64,000 nucleotides of DNA. Origin: DATFLS01 sp964413425 (GTDB taxonomy: Bacteria > Fidelibacterota > JAANXI01). The DNA is taken from the NCBI GenBank assembly GCA_964413425.1, contig CAYPST010000008.1, positions 10,629-74,628 of the forward strand, given 5' to 3'. Positions 41,793 to 51,322 of the stretch are shown one piece after another. The translations under genes were made by a program, and so were the position numbers. Positions within the stretch are counted from its first letter, which is position 1, and every line of letters begins with the position of its first letter. The notes beneath the pieces were generated by a model. The model made no database searches. It was not told the DNA's origin and saw only the letters and a list, made by a program, of their open reading frames with translations.

Positions 41793-44474
41793 CTATGTAA
41801 TCCTTGGATTTGCTTTTTCCGGATTAATATTCAGATCCTTTATGGCTTGCTGTACTGCTTTCGATTCCAGCGCATCCTCCCGTGATAATCCATGTAAGGC
41901 AGCCAATACAATATGTTTGGCATCGACTTCAAAGAAATCTCTGAGATCAGCCCGGCTCTCACTTCGTCCGAATCCGTCTGTCCCGAGTGCCACCAATCGT
42001 CCCGGTATCCAGGAAGCAACCGATTCCGGCAACGCTTTCATGTAATCGGACGCCGCAACAAAAACAGACCCGGCATGCTTTTGCAGAGTTTCTGTAATAT
42101 ACGGATTCCTGGGATCTTCCTCCGGGTGAAACATATTCCAGCGTTCAACATCCAGCGCATCCGTGTGCAGCTCCTTGTAACTCGTCACGCTCCATACATC
42201 CGCGGCAATATTATACTGGTCTTCCAGGATGGCCTTTGCTTTCAGTGTTTCATTCAGAATGGGGCCGCTTCCGAGCAGCTGGACCCGAGCCTCTGCTTCC
42301 TCTTTTTCGGAGGATCGGAACTGATACATACCTCTTAAAATCCCCTCCTTGCAGCCGTCCGGTATCGGAGGCATCGGATAGGGTTCGTTCTCGACTGTGA
42401 GATAATATATGAGGCTTTCCTGTTCTTCATACATCCGGCGGATGCCTTCCCGGATGATCACCGCAAGTTCATAGGCAAAGGCCGGATCATACGCTTTCAC
42501 CGTCGGGTGGGTGTACGCGAGCAGATGCGAATGGCCATCCTGATGTTGGAGTCCTTCCCCTGCCAGGGTGGTGCGCCCGGCGGTTCCGCCGACCATAAAG
42601 CCCCGAGCCTGCGAGTCCCCTGCGGCCCAGATCAAATCACCGATACGTTGAAAGCCAAACATAGAATAGTAGGTGAAGAACGGGATAGTGTTAATTCCGT
42701 GGACGCTGTAGGCGGTTCCGGCGGCGATGAAGGACGACATGGATCCTGCTTCGGTGATCCCCTCTTCCAGGATCTGTCCGTCTTTGGCTTCCTTATAATA
42801 AAGTAAGGTATCCGCATCAACCGGTTCATAGAGCTGCCCGGTATGTGAATAAATACCCACCTGACGAAACAGCGCTTCCATCCCGAAAGTCCGCGCTTCA
42901 TCCGGTACGATTGGCACCACGTATTTTCCTATTTCCTTGTCCCGCAGAAGTTTTGACAGAATTCGAACATACGCCATTGTTGTGGCCACCTCCCGCTCTT
43001 CCGTGCCTTCGTAAAATTCCTCGAAGAGTTCGTCAGAGGGCGCAGTGAGCGTTTCAGGTGCTTTTTTGTGCCGCTTGGGGAGATATCCACCCAGTTTTTT
43101 ACGCCGCTCATGGAGGTACTCCATTTCCGGTGTATCCTCGTCCGGTTTATAAAATGGCATCTCCCCAACATCCTCATCCGAGAGCGGGATGGCAAAGCGG
43201 CTACGGAATTCCCGCATCTCCTGTTCGTTCAGCTTCTTTTGCTGGTGAGTAATATTCTTCCCTTCTCCGCTCTCTCCGAGTCCATAGCCTTTGACCGTCT
43301 TGGCCAGTATTACGGTCGGAGAGCCGACGTGTTCAACCGCCGCTTTATAGGCTGCGTAGACCTTTTCCGGGTCATGGCCGCCTCGTTTCATTTTCTCCAG
43401 TTCTTCGTCACTCTTATCTTCCACCAGCTCCAGGAGGCGCGGATCTTTGCCAAAGAAATTTTCACGGATATAGGCCCCGGATTCCACGCTGTATTTCTGT
43501 GATTCGCCATCCACTATCTCCATCATGCGCTGCAATAATCGTCCTTCTTTATCTTTTTCCAGGAACGGATCCCATTCACTGCCCCACACCACCTTAATCA
43601 CATTCCAGCCAACGCCGCGGAAATTCGCTTCCAGCTCCTGAATGATCTTTCCGTTTCCCCGGACCGGGCCATCCAACCGCTGCAAGTTGCAATTAATAAC
43701 GAAAATGAGATTGTCTAACTCCTCTCGTGCTGCCAGTGAGATGGCACCAAGTGTTTCCGGCTCATCCACCTCACCATCTCCCAGGAACGCCCAGACTTTA
43801 TGATCGTCGGGCTCTTTCAAACCCCGATCTTCCAGGTATTGTATGAAGCGGGCATGGTAAATCGACATAATGGGTCCCAATCCCATGGAGACTGTAGGAT
43901 ACTGCCAGAACTCCGGCATGAGCCACGGATGAGGATACGAAGAAAGACCACCCCCTTCCTGCAATTCACGCCGGAAATTTCGGAGTTGGGTTTCTGTCAA
44001 CCTGCCCTCAAGAAATGCGCGCGAATACATCCCCGGAGAGGCATGGCCCTGAAAGTATACCTGGTCGCCACCATAACCACTTTCTGTGGTCCGGAAAAAG
44101 TGATTGAACCCAATCTCATAGAGAGTAGCGGCAGAGGCATAAGTCGAGATATGTCCTCCAATTCCGGACTCTTCCTTATTGGCCCGGACCACCATCGCCA
44201 TGGCATTCCAGCGCACCAGACTCTTTATGCGCCGTTCAATTTCTCTGCTGCCGGGAAAGTGTGGTTCATCACTTGCCAGTATGGAATTGATGTAGGGAGT
44301 ATTGGCGGTAAATGGGAGTCGAACGCCCTCTTCATAGGCGCGAGACTCGAGTACTTTTAAAATCTCCTGTACCCGGTCAGCCCCTTCGCTCTCGAAAACC
44401 CAGTCGAGTGAGTCTAACCACTCTCGCATCTCTACGTCATCATATCGACCATTGGATATCTTCTCTGTACTCAT
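41793..44474 (-). CDS. aceE: pyruvate dehydrogenase E1, homodimeric type
   Basis: The 893-residue enzyme decarboxylates pyruvate with thiamine diphosphate and acetylates the lipoyl domain of E2. It is the long homodimeric type (E. coli AceE is 887). Visible are the HISTYASAATLYEIGFNHFF region, the ThDP motif GDGEVDEPETLG ending in FVINCNLQRLDGPVRGN, and the DGHSHLLAYTHPT segment. It heads the operon. A very A/T-rich stretch lies just upstream. This type is less common in Bacteroidota, which often use E1 alpha/beta. Confidence 0.97.
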   Translation of the reverse strand: MSTEKISNGRYDDVEMREWLDSLDWVFESEGADRVQEILKVLESRAYEEGVRLPFTANTPYINSILASDEPHFPGSREIERRIKSLVRWNAMAMVVRANKEESGIGGHISTYASAATLYEIGFNHFFRTTESGYGGDQVYFQGHASPGMYSRAFLEGRLTETQLRNFRRELQEGGGLSSYPHPWLMPEFWQYPTVSMGLGPIMSIYHARFIQYLEDRGLKEPDDHKVWAFLGDGEVDEPETLGAISLAAREELDNLIFVINCNLQRLDGPVRGNGKIIQELEANFRGVGWNVIKVVWGSEWDPFLEKDKEGRLLQRMMEIVDGESQKYSVESGAYIRENFFGKDPRLLELVEDKSDEELEKMKRGGHDPEKVYAAYKAAVEHVGSPTVILAKTVKGYGLGESGEGKNITHQQKKLNEQEMREFRSRFAIPLSDEDVGEMPFYKPDEDTPEMEYLHERRKKLGGYLPKRHKKAPETLTAPSDELFEEFYEGTEEREVATTMAYVRILSKLLRDKEIGKYVVPIVPDEARTFGMEALFRQVGIYSHTGQLYEPVDADTLLYYKEAKDGQILEEGITEAGSMSSFIAAGTAYSVHGINTIPFFTYYSMFGFQRIGDLIWAAGDSQARGFMVGGTAGRTTLAGEGLQHQDGHSHLLAYTHPTVKAYDPAFAYELAVIIREGIRRMYEEQESLIYYLTVENEPYPMPPIPDGCKEGILRGMYQFRSSEKEEAEARVQLLGSGPILNETLKAKAILEDQYNIAADVWSVTSYKELHTDALDVERWNMFHPEEDPRNPYITETLQKHAGSVFVAASDYMKALPESVASWIPGRLVALGTDGFGRSESRADLRDFFEVDAKHIVLAALHGLSREDALESKAVQQAIKDLNINPEKANPRIT

Positions 44475-45063
44475 AGTATATCAAACCTCATTATTTTTAA
44501 TTATTCTTTTTATTTTTAAAAATATTATGAAATTATATTTATTTTGCTTTTTTTCACAAGTATAATTGATATTTTTAGAAATTTTCGCATAATACATAAC
44601 ATCTAATGTAATTAATTTTTAAGTTATGAGCAAACTATGATACCTGTTTTCCGGTACTCTAATCCATTGAGTCTATTTAGAAAACGCCTCGCAAAGAACC
44701 AATAAACAATTGGCTCCTGGATCCCGAAAAATATGTGGAAACTATGTTCGGTATATACTCCATGGAAGCCGGGCGCAACAGTTTGCAGATACTTACTGTT
44801 TTCTAAACACTCTCATTAGAAATGGGAGAGAAAAATCGAACTGAGCTCTGCACAGTGGATCAATCACTTTGTGACGGCAACCTTCTTTCCAGACGGCATA
44901 AGCTCAATGAGCTTCGCTATTTTTACATAGCATGTTGAAGAGAAAGATAGTATTTTACAATTAACAGATATTAAATCCGCCATTGAAATTCAATCGATAT
45001 AACATATGCGTACCTATCCAAATAGTCAATCCGAGGTATGCACCAGAATAACGGGGAAGATCC
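44475..45063. other. divergent intergenic region upstream of aceE
   Basis: No gene is seen in these 589 bases. Bases 44480-44640 are strikingly A/T rich and probably hold the aceE operon promoter. A complete dispersed element (copy E) occupies 44668-44815. The remaining 250 bases lead to the FAH-family gene on the plus strand; I see no clear promoter there. Confidence 0.6.
44668..44815. mobile_element. complete dispersed TIR element, MITE-like (copy E, 148 bp)
   Basis: The left border TGAGTCTATTTAGAAAAC is followed by GCCTCG. The right border, read on the minus strand, is TGAGAGTGTTTAGAAAAC, identical over 18 bases to the left border of copy D. The interior near the right end matches copy D (ATACTCCATGGAAGCC at 44755-44770). 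CCAAT and ATTGG near the left end form a short hairpin. There is no coding capacity. Confidence 0.75.
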
Positions 45064-45999
45064 ATGAAATACATTTCATATGAGAGAGACGGGCTGCATT
45101 CAATCGGTATAATATCCCAGGGACGAATCTGTGATATTCCGGCGGCGTCTCGGTCATTTGGGAAAACAGGCATGCCGAATACGATGTCCGATTTCCTCCG
45201 GCAATTCGATGACAATCATCGTATTGTTACCGATATGCTGTCCGGTGTTGATCCCAATCGGCGCCCGGAACTGTTCTTTCCCGAGGGGCAAGCGAATCTT
45301 TTGCCCCCGGTCCCGAGCCCCCGATCTCTGCGAATTTATTTTGGATCACAGAATTATCTCCAGTCGGCTGCGAATTTCTATGGACAGAGTATTCCGCCGG
45401 AATCAGTCAGGAAACCAGTCTTCTGTTTTGGAAATCATCAATCCATTTTAGCACCAGGCGCGGATATTCATGTGCCTCTGAACACTACCCAATTTGACTA
45501 TGAGCTGCATCTGGCAATGGTCGTAGGCCGCAAAGGCAAAAATATCGCCGTCGAGGATGCACGAAGGTATCTCGCTGGATTGTGCATCCTGAACAACTGG
45601 ATCGCCAGAAACATCGATCACGAAATCGGGAAGCATGTACTCTATCCCCCGAAGAGTTATGACTTCGGAACGTCTCTGGGTCCGTATCTGGTGAGCACAG
45701 ACGAGCTTGCTTCCAGCCGGGAGATGGACAATTATAACCTGCGAATGACCGCGACCATTAATTCCGAGCTGTATACCGAAGGGAATAGTTCCGATTACAC
45801 ATACACCTTTTCAGAGTTACTATCTGATGCCAGCCGGGACTGCACTCTTTATCCCGGCGATATAATCAGTGCCGGATGTATCGATTCCGGAAGTATTCTG
45901 GGACTGGGCAAAGATACATGGCTTCAACCAGGCGATACAGTGGCACTCGAGGTCGACGGACTCGGGCTTCTGGTAAGTGCTGTGGGTGAACCTCAATAG
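45064..45999 (+). CDS. fumarylacetoacetate hydrolase (FAH) family protein with altered metal site
   Basis: The 311-residue protein has the FAH fold pattern: an N-terminal domain, FGSQNYLQSAAN, PVFCFGNHQSI, FDYELHLAMVVGRKGKNI, LAGLCILNNWIARNIDHEIGK (in parts), SYDFGTSLGPYLVS and LYPGDIISAGCI near the end. FAH enzymes cleave or isomerise diketo or dihydroxy acids and usually bind Mg or Mn with E, E and D. Here the first Glu is kept, but the second is His (DYELHLA) and the Asp of NDW is Asn (NNW). The GTP-like turn is AGC. Activity may be changed or lost. It is followed at 348 bases by a GltS-like symporter. Confidence 0.8.
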   Translation: MKYISYERDGLHSIGIISQGRICDIPAASRSFGKTGMPNTMSDFLRQFDDNHRIVTDMLSGVDPNRRPELFFPEGQANLLPPVPSPRSLRIYFGSQNYLQSAANFYGQSIPPESVRKPVFCFGNHQSILAPGADIHVPLNTTQFDYELHLAMVVGRKGKNIAVEDARRYLAGLCILNNWIARNIDHEIGKHVLYPPKSYDFGTSLGPYLVSTDELASSREMDNYNLRMTATINSELYTEGNSSDYTYTFSELLSDASRDCTLYPGDIISAGCIDSGSILGLGKDTWLQPGDTVALEVDGLGLLVSAVGEPQ

Positions 46000-46347
46000 T
46001 ATGAACCCCATAGAATAATATTCTTGGGAAATATCTTCTTCCCGGACGAGGTTCCGCTCCGATACCGTCGAGGCACCTCACCCCGGTTCCATGATCTCCA
46101 TGGTATCTGTCACGGGCAAGATAAGCGATGAGTGACCCAAGACGTTCTAAAGAAACAGACCATCCGCATCGTGCAGGGAAGTAATAAAACTCCGTGGTAT
46201 CTCAAAGTCAGGCTAAAAGGAAGCATCACCTGCATTCCGGCGAGTCAGTTAGATTCGCGGCCCTATTTGTAATCACAAAAATTTTTCATATGTTGAACCT
46301 CCCTTTTGATCATTAAACCATGTCTGACTACTTGAAAGGAGTGCCGT
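46000..46347. other. intergenic region without a credible gene
   Basis: No recognised gene or repeat is found in these 348 bases. The last part holds the GAAAGGAG ribosome site for the TTG start of the symporter gene. One 18-codon frame near 46129 is too short to support. Confidence 0.6.
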
Positions 46348-47772
46348 TTGAATCCCTGGGATCTTAGCGTCAATCTTAAAGATGTCGTGATCGATTTTAC
46401 CCTGCTCGGCAGCTTTCTTATCCTTGGCACGATTCTTCGACGTTACGTGAAATTCTTTCAACACTTTCTCATTCCGAACAATATTATCGGCGGATTCCTT
46501 GCACTCATCGTCGGTCCGCAGCTGCTGGGTATTACAAATATTACAACAGACAGACTTGGTATTTACGTGTATCATCTGCTGGCGCTGACGTTCATTGCCA
46601 TAGGTCTCCGGGACGAGAAAACTGAGTGGGGACGAGGGCCTATCAGCACTGGTTTTGCATTTTTATCCCATTATCTTATCCAGGGAGCAGTGGGTTTAAT
46701 CATTGCACTGATTCTCATATATACGGTGATGCCCGACTTGTTCGCCGGCATGGGGCTTTTGCTCCCTCTGGGATACGGAATGGGACCGGGCGTTGCCTAT
46801 ACCATGGGTCATAATTGGGAGAGCTTTGGATTTGAAGGGGGCGGAGAGGTCGGGCTCACATTCGCCGCAGTGGGATATCTGATTGCCTATTTTGCGGGCA
46901 TCGGGTTGATTCAGGGTGGAATACGGCGCCGCGAAACGACACTTATTGATGGACTGGAGGGCATCTCCAGGGATATGCGGCTCGGGGTGGTGAAGGAAAA
47001 TGAACCGGCCATCGCCGGGCGGCTCACACTTGCAACTGAAGCCATTGAGCCGTATGCATTTCAGCTGGCCTTAATAGGATTCCTCTACTTCACCACGTAT
47101 ATTGTCGTTTCCTCACTTAGCTATCTGATGGAATCAGCCGGGCTGGATGCTTTCGTAGGTACCCTCTGGTCTTTTCACTTCGTCCTGGCAAATCTCATTT
47201 CAATTGCCTTCCGGAAAGTACTGGATGCTACCGGGAAAAGTTATGTGGTTGACCGGGGGCTGATGACCCGCTCGGCCGGCGTATTCGTGGACTATCTGGT
47301 GGTGAGCGCCATTGGGGCTATTTCACTGGTCATCGTAGGCGCTTACTGGCTGCCCCTCCTGCTCATGTGCGGGATTGGCGGAATGCTGACATACCTCCTT
47401 GCCCGGTGGCTGCAGTACCGGGCATTCGATAATTATCATTTCGAGCGGTTCATTGGTATCTTCGGAGAAATGACGGGAACTATCAATTCCGGACTGGTCC
47501 TGGTGCGGGTAACAGACCCTGAGTTTGATACCCCGGTAGCCGAAGATCTGGTATACGGAAGTGGAGTGGCCCTGGTGTTCGGATTCCCGCTCCTCATTGT
47601 TCTGAACCTTCCGATGAACGTGTTCGGGAACTCGCTGACGGGTTACTGGATTACCCTCGGTATCCTGTTCGGCTACATACTCATTTTATGGTTCCTCTGG
47701 TACGCAATCGGATCGTTACAATTTACACCGAAAAAGCCGACGAGGCCCTCCGAGGACCGAGAGGGGGAGTGA
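46348..47772 (+). CDS. sodium/glutamate symporter-like (GltS/ESS) membrane protein
   Basis: The 474-residue protein starts at TTG, seven bases after a strong GAAAGGAG. It has about twelve hydrophobic helices. The segments FLIPNNIIGGFLALIVGPQ, GYGMGPGVAYTMG and the second-half equivalent IFGEMTGTINSGLVLVRVTDPEFDTP resemble the inverted-repeat core of the ESS family, which imports glutamate with sodium. The substrate is inferred from family only. It converges with an FAD oxidase gene (11 bases between stops). The FAH-family gene lies upstream. Confidence 0.8.
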   Translation: MNPWDLSVNLKDVVIDFTLLGSFLILGTILRRYVKFFQHFLIPNNIIGGFLALIVGPQLLGITNITTDRLGIYVYHLLALTFIAIGLRDEKTEWGRGPISTGFAFLSHYLIQGAVGLIIALILIYTVMPDLFAGMGLLLPLGYGMGPGVAYTMGHNWESFGFEGGGEVGLTFAAVGYLIAYFAGIGLIQGGIRRRETTLIDGLEGISRDMRLGVVKENEPAIAGRLTLATEAIEPYAFQLALIGFLYFTTYIVVSSLSYLMESAGLDAFVGTLWSFHFVLANLISIAFRKVLDATGKSYVVDRGLMTRSAGVFVDYLVVSAIGAISLVIVGAYWLPLLLMCGIGGMLTYLLARWLQYRAFDNYHFERFIGIFGEMTGTINSGLVLVRVTDPEFDTPVAEDLVYGSGVALVFGFPLLIVLNLPMNVFGNSLTGYWITLGILFGYILILWFLWYAIGSLQFTPKKPTRPSEDREGE

Positions 47773-47783
47773 ATAGAGCATCG

Positions 47784-49109
47784 TTATGAACCGGCTCTCT
47801 CCAGAAGCTGATCCTGTAAATGCATATATCCCCGAATGGCTTTACTGATACCAAATCGAAGCGGCTCAATGGGGCAGGGGATTGGATATCGATTCACAAA
47901 GAAGAGATCGGTGAATTCCGAGTGACGCTCCAGCGTGAGATCAGTAATAATCCTTCCGTTCATGAGTGCCATCGGAATCCCATGCCCGACGTACCCCAAA
48001 CTATAGATAAAGCGCGGATCTTTCATGTGACCGATAAGTGGGGTCATATCAAGGGGTATCGAAATCGTTCCTTTCCACTTATTTTCAATATCGATGTACT
48101 TCCCCTGGGGAAAGAGCTCGCCAAGATAATGGATGAGATCCTGCAGAAACCGGTTGCTGCGCCGAAACACTTTCTTTTGAGCCGAGACGAATTCGATATT
48201 TCCTCCCCCTACCAGTAACCGATGTTCCGGCGTGAGTCGCAAATAGACCGGAAAATTGCGCATATCTTTCATTCCCAGACAGTGCTCCCATCCCATACCC
48301 TGCAGTTCCTCGTCTGTCAGCGGCCGGGTAAGAATCGCATAACTGTAGGCCGGGATCTGTAATCTCCTCAAGTGGGGGAAACGGTGTGAAAATCCGTTGG
48401 TAGCAAAGATCACCTTTCCGGAGAGGATTTCACCTTCCGGAGTTTCAATGCGAATGGGTGAGGTATCATACACATGCTCTGCCGGAGTATGTTCGTAGAG
48501 CCGCACTCCCTTGTCAATCACTCGATCCCGAAGATCGCGTAAGAATTTTACCGGATGAATCATCCCGACTCCGGATTCCTCGCAGGCACCAAGCATTAGT
48601 GGTGAAGCAAAACCTTGCTGCAATTGACCGTACGAGAGCCACTGCATCCCGGAGATGCCCAGGTTGTGCGCCAGTTCGACTTCGGTCTGCAGTCTGGCAA
48701 GGTAATTCTGGTTGGTCGCAAATCGTAAAAAGTTGTGTTGTTGAAAATCGCAGTTGAGAGCATTTTTCTTGATGAATTCGGCAAGATAATTCACCGCATA
48801 ATCCATGTAAGACCAGGCGATGCGCGCTCTCCTTTTGCCAAATCGAAACACGGAATACCGTAAATTGAGGCCAAATGAGCGGCGCACGAAACCGGCATTC
48901 CGGCCGCTGGCGCCGCCCCCGACGGCTTCTTTTTCAATGAGTGTGACATTGAGGGCAGGATCGGCCTCCTTTAAGTGATAGGCTGCCGATAGCCCCGTGA
49001 TTCCTCCTCCAATGACCGTCACATCCGCACGGGCAGTACCGCGAAGGAGCGGTGCCGGAGAAAATCCCGTGTTGCTTAACCAGAATCGGTCCGTGTGTAT
49101 ACTATTCAT
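47784..49109 (-). CDS. FAD-dependent oxidoreductase (DAO/PuuB-like)
   Basis: The 441-residue flavoprotein has the dinucleotide motif DVTVIGGGITGLSAAYHL near residue 29, then EKEAVGGGASGRNAGFV, and a C-terminal YSLGYVGHGIPMALMNGRI. These mark the D-amino-acid-oxidase superfamily, closest in appearance to gamma-glutamylputrescine oxidase and glycine oxidase-like enzymes. It oxidises an amine or amino acid with release of ammonia. The substrate is unknown. The convergent GltS-like transporter suggests an amino-acid context, but they are not in one operon. Confidence 0.88.
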   Translation of the reverse strand: MNSIHTDRFWLSNTGFSPAPLLRGTARADVTVIGGGITGLSAAYHLKEADPALNVTLIEKEAVGGGASGRNAGFVRRSFGLNLRYSVFRFGKRRARIAWSYMDYAVNYLAEFIKKNALNCDFQQHNFLRFATNQNYLARLQTEVELAHNLGISGMQWLSYGQLQQGFASPLMLGACEESGVGMIHPVKFLRDLRDRVIDKGVRLYEHTPAEHVYDTSPIRIETPEGEILSGKVIFATNGFSHRFPHLRRLQIPAYSYAILTRPLTDEELQGMGWEHCLGMKDMRNFPVYLRLTPEHRLLVGGGNIEFVSAQKKVFRRSNRFLQDLIHYLGELFPQGKYIDIENKWKGTISIPLDMTPLIGHMKDPRFIYSLGYVGHGIPMALMNGRIITDLTLERHSEFTDLFFVNRYPIPCPIEPLRFGISKAIRGYMHLQDQLLERAGS

Positions 49110-49236
49110 AGATAGAATCCGGCCTCAGGATATTATAAGAGGAATCTGCTCTGCCTTCCGCTGGTCCTGAAACTGCAATACACCTCTCATGACTCTCTTT
49201 CATGCATTTATGAGTGGTGTATCCACAGTCAGATCT

Positions 49237-51249
49237 TTAAAGCAGCGACTTTGCTTTATTGACTATATTATCGACCGAAAACCCGAAATGCTTGAACACT
49301 TCCCCCCCTGGTGCAGACTTCCCAAAGGTTTCCACAGTGATATATTCTCCATCAGATCCCCCGTAACGCTCCCAGCCTGTGTGTCGACCGGCTTCAATGA
49401 CCACCCGTTTCGTGATCTGTCTGGGCAACACGGTTTCCTGATACGCAGCATCCTGTTCTTCAAAAAGTTCCCAGGAGCACATATTCACGACCCGGGCCTG
49501 GACTCCGTCCTCAGCCAGCGCCTGGGCGGAGTCGAGTGCCAGGGATACTTCTGATCCAGTGGCAATCAGAATAACGTCGGGTTCTCCCGCGGCATCTTTG
49601 AGCACATACGCGCCCTTCGTAACCTCGGACGCCCCGGCCAGTTGCGTTCGATCCAGGATGGGCAGTCCCTGGCGTGTCAGGATAAGCGCGGTTGGCCGGT
49701 CGGTTTGACGGATAGCAATTTTCCAGCATTCGGTCACCTCGTTCGCATCGGCAGGTCGCAGCACCAGCAGGTTCGGAATTGCCCGGAGCGATGAGAGGTG
49801 CTCGATGGGTTGATGGGTGGGACCGTCTTCTCCCAATCCGATGGAATCATGGGTAAAGACATAAATATTCGGAAGTTGCATCATCGCACCAAGTCGAATG
49901 CTGGGCCGCATATAATCGGAGAAGATTAAAAAGGTTGCTCCATATGGCCGCACGCCGCGATAGAGCGACATACCATTCACCATTCCACCCATGGCATGTT
50001 CGCGGACACCGAAACGGACATTTCGATTGTGGAAGGCATCTCTGGCAAAATCACCGGAATCATCGATAAGCGTTTTTGTTGATGGAGCGAGGTCCGCGGA
50101 TCCCCCGAGAAGTTCCGGCACCGCCCTGGCTAACGGCTGTAAAACCGCTCCGGAAGCCTTCCGGGTGGCAATTTTTCCATCGTCCGGCTGGAAGGAAGGC
50201 AGGTCGTCTTCCCAACGCTCAGGCAGATTCCCCTCCATACGCCGTTCAAACTCAGCACCGAGGTCCGGGTACTCGCGCTTATATTCAGCAAACATCTCCT
50301 CCCATTCCTGGTACTGCTGTTTGCGCTCGCTCACCATTTCCTGAAAATGGGCTTTCACCTCATCCGGGATATAGAACTGCCGGTCCGGATCCCATCCCAG
50401 ATTTTCTTTGGTCAACCGCACTTCGTCGTCCCCGAGTGGTGCCCCATGCGCGGCTGCGGTGTCTTGTTTGTTGGGGCTTCCATAAGCGATGTAGGATCGT
50501 GTCACTATAAGATGGGGCTTCCCCGCAACCGACTGTGCTTCCTTTACCGCCTGTTCAAAGGCTTCGACATCATTGGCATCGTCTACAATCTGAACGTGCC
50601 AGTCGTACGCTTCAAACCGTTTTGGCACATCTTCACTGAACGCCAGAGCCGTATTGCCTTCGATGCTGATGTGATTATCATCGTAGACATAAATGATATT
50701 ATCCAACCCCAGATGCCCGGCCAGTGAAGCCGATTCAGCACTAATCCCCTCCATAATGTCTCCGTCACTGCAAATGGCGTAGATATTATGATCGATAATT
50801 GGGTAGTTCTTTTTGTTGAAAAGCGCCCCTAAATGCTTTGCAGCGAGGGCCATTCCCACCCCGTTTGAAAAGCCCTGGCCCAGCGGACCGGTAGTCGTTT
50901 CAATGCCGGGAGCATCCCAGTATTCCGGATGGCCGGCGGTCCGGCTGCCCAGCTGCCGAAAGTTCTTGAGTGCCTCCAGGGGAAGGTCATGTCCCGTGAG
51001 ATGCAGCATACTGTACAGGAGCATGGAGCCGTGCCCCGCGGACAGAACGAACCGGTCACGACCCGGCCACCGGGGATCATCGGGATTGTAACTCATAATC
51101 TTTGCCCAGAGCACATACGCCTGCGGTGCCATGCCCATCGGCATACCAGGATGCCCGGAATTGGCCTTCTGCACTGCATCCATAGATAACGTGCGAATAG
51201 TGTTAATACTCAACTCCGCAATTTCAGAGGTTGCTATCGTTGATTCCAT
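49237..51249 (-). CDS. tkt: transketolase
   Basis: The 670-residue thiamine-diphosphate enzyme exchanges two-carbon units in the pentose-phosphate pathway. It shows NSGHPGMPMGMAP near residue 31, the ThDP motif ICSDGDIMEGISAESASLAGHLGL, and the pyrimidine-domain segment FGVREHAMGGMVNG and THDSIGLGEDGPTHQP. Length matches the family (about 665). It is preceded by tex at 73 bases and probably co-transcribed from there. Confidence 0.98.
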   Translation of the reverse strand: MESTIATSEIAELSINTIRTLSMDAVQKANSGHPGMPMGMAPQAYVLWAKIMSYNPDDPRWPGRDRFVLSAGHGSMLLYSMLHLTGHDLPLEALKNFRQLGSRTAGHPEYWDAPGIETTTGPLGQGFSNGVGMALAAKHLGALFNKKNYPIIDHNIYAICSDGDIMEGISAESASLAGHLGLDNIIYVYDDNHISIEGNTALAFSEDVPKRFEAYDWHVQIVDDANDVEAFEQAVKEAQSVAGKPHLIVTRSYIAYGSPNKQDTAAAHGAPLGDDEVRLTKENLGWDPDRQFYIPDEVKAHFQEMVSERKQQYQEWEEMFAEYKREYPDLGAEFERRMEGNLPERWEDDLPSFQPDDGKIATRKASGAVLQPLARAVPELLGGSADLAPSTKTLIDDSGDFARDAFHNRNVRFGVREHAMGGMVNGMSLYRGVRPYGATFLIFSDYMRPSIRLGAMMQLPNIYVFTHDSIGLGEDGPTHQPIEHLSSLRAIPNLLVLRPADANEVTECWKIAIRQTDRPTALILTRQGLPILDRTQLAGASEVTKGAYVLKDAAGEPDVILIATGSEVSLALDSAQALAEDGVQARVVNMCSWELFEEQDAAYQETVLPRQITKRVVIEAGRHTGWERYGGSDGEYITVETFGKSAPGGEVFKHFGFSVDNIVNKAKSLL

Positions 51250-51322
51250 GCCATCTCTCCATTATACTCAAATTTGACTTGTTCCCCGAATCCCTATAAA
51301 ATGAGATATTTTTCAATTATTA

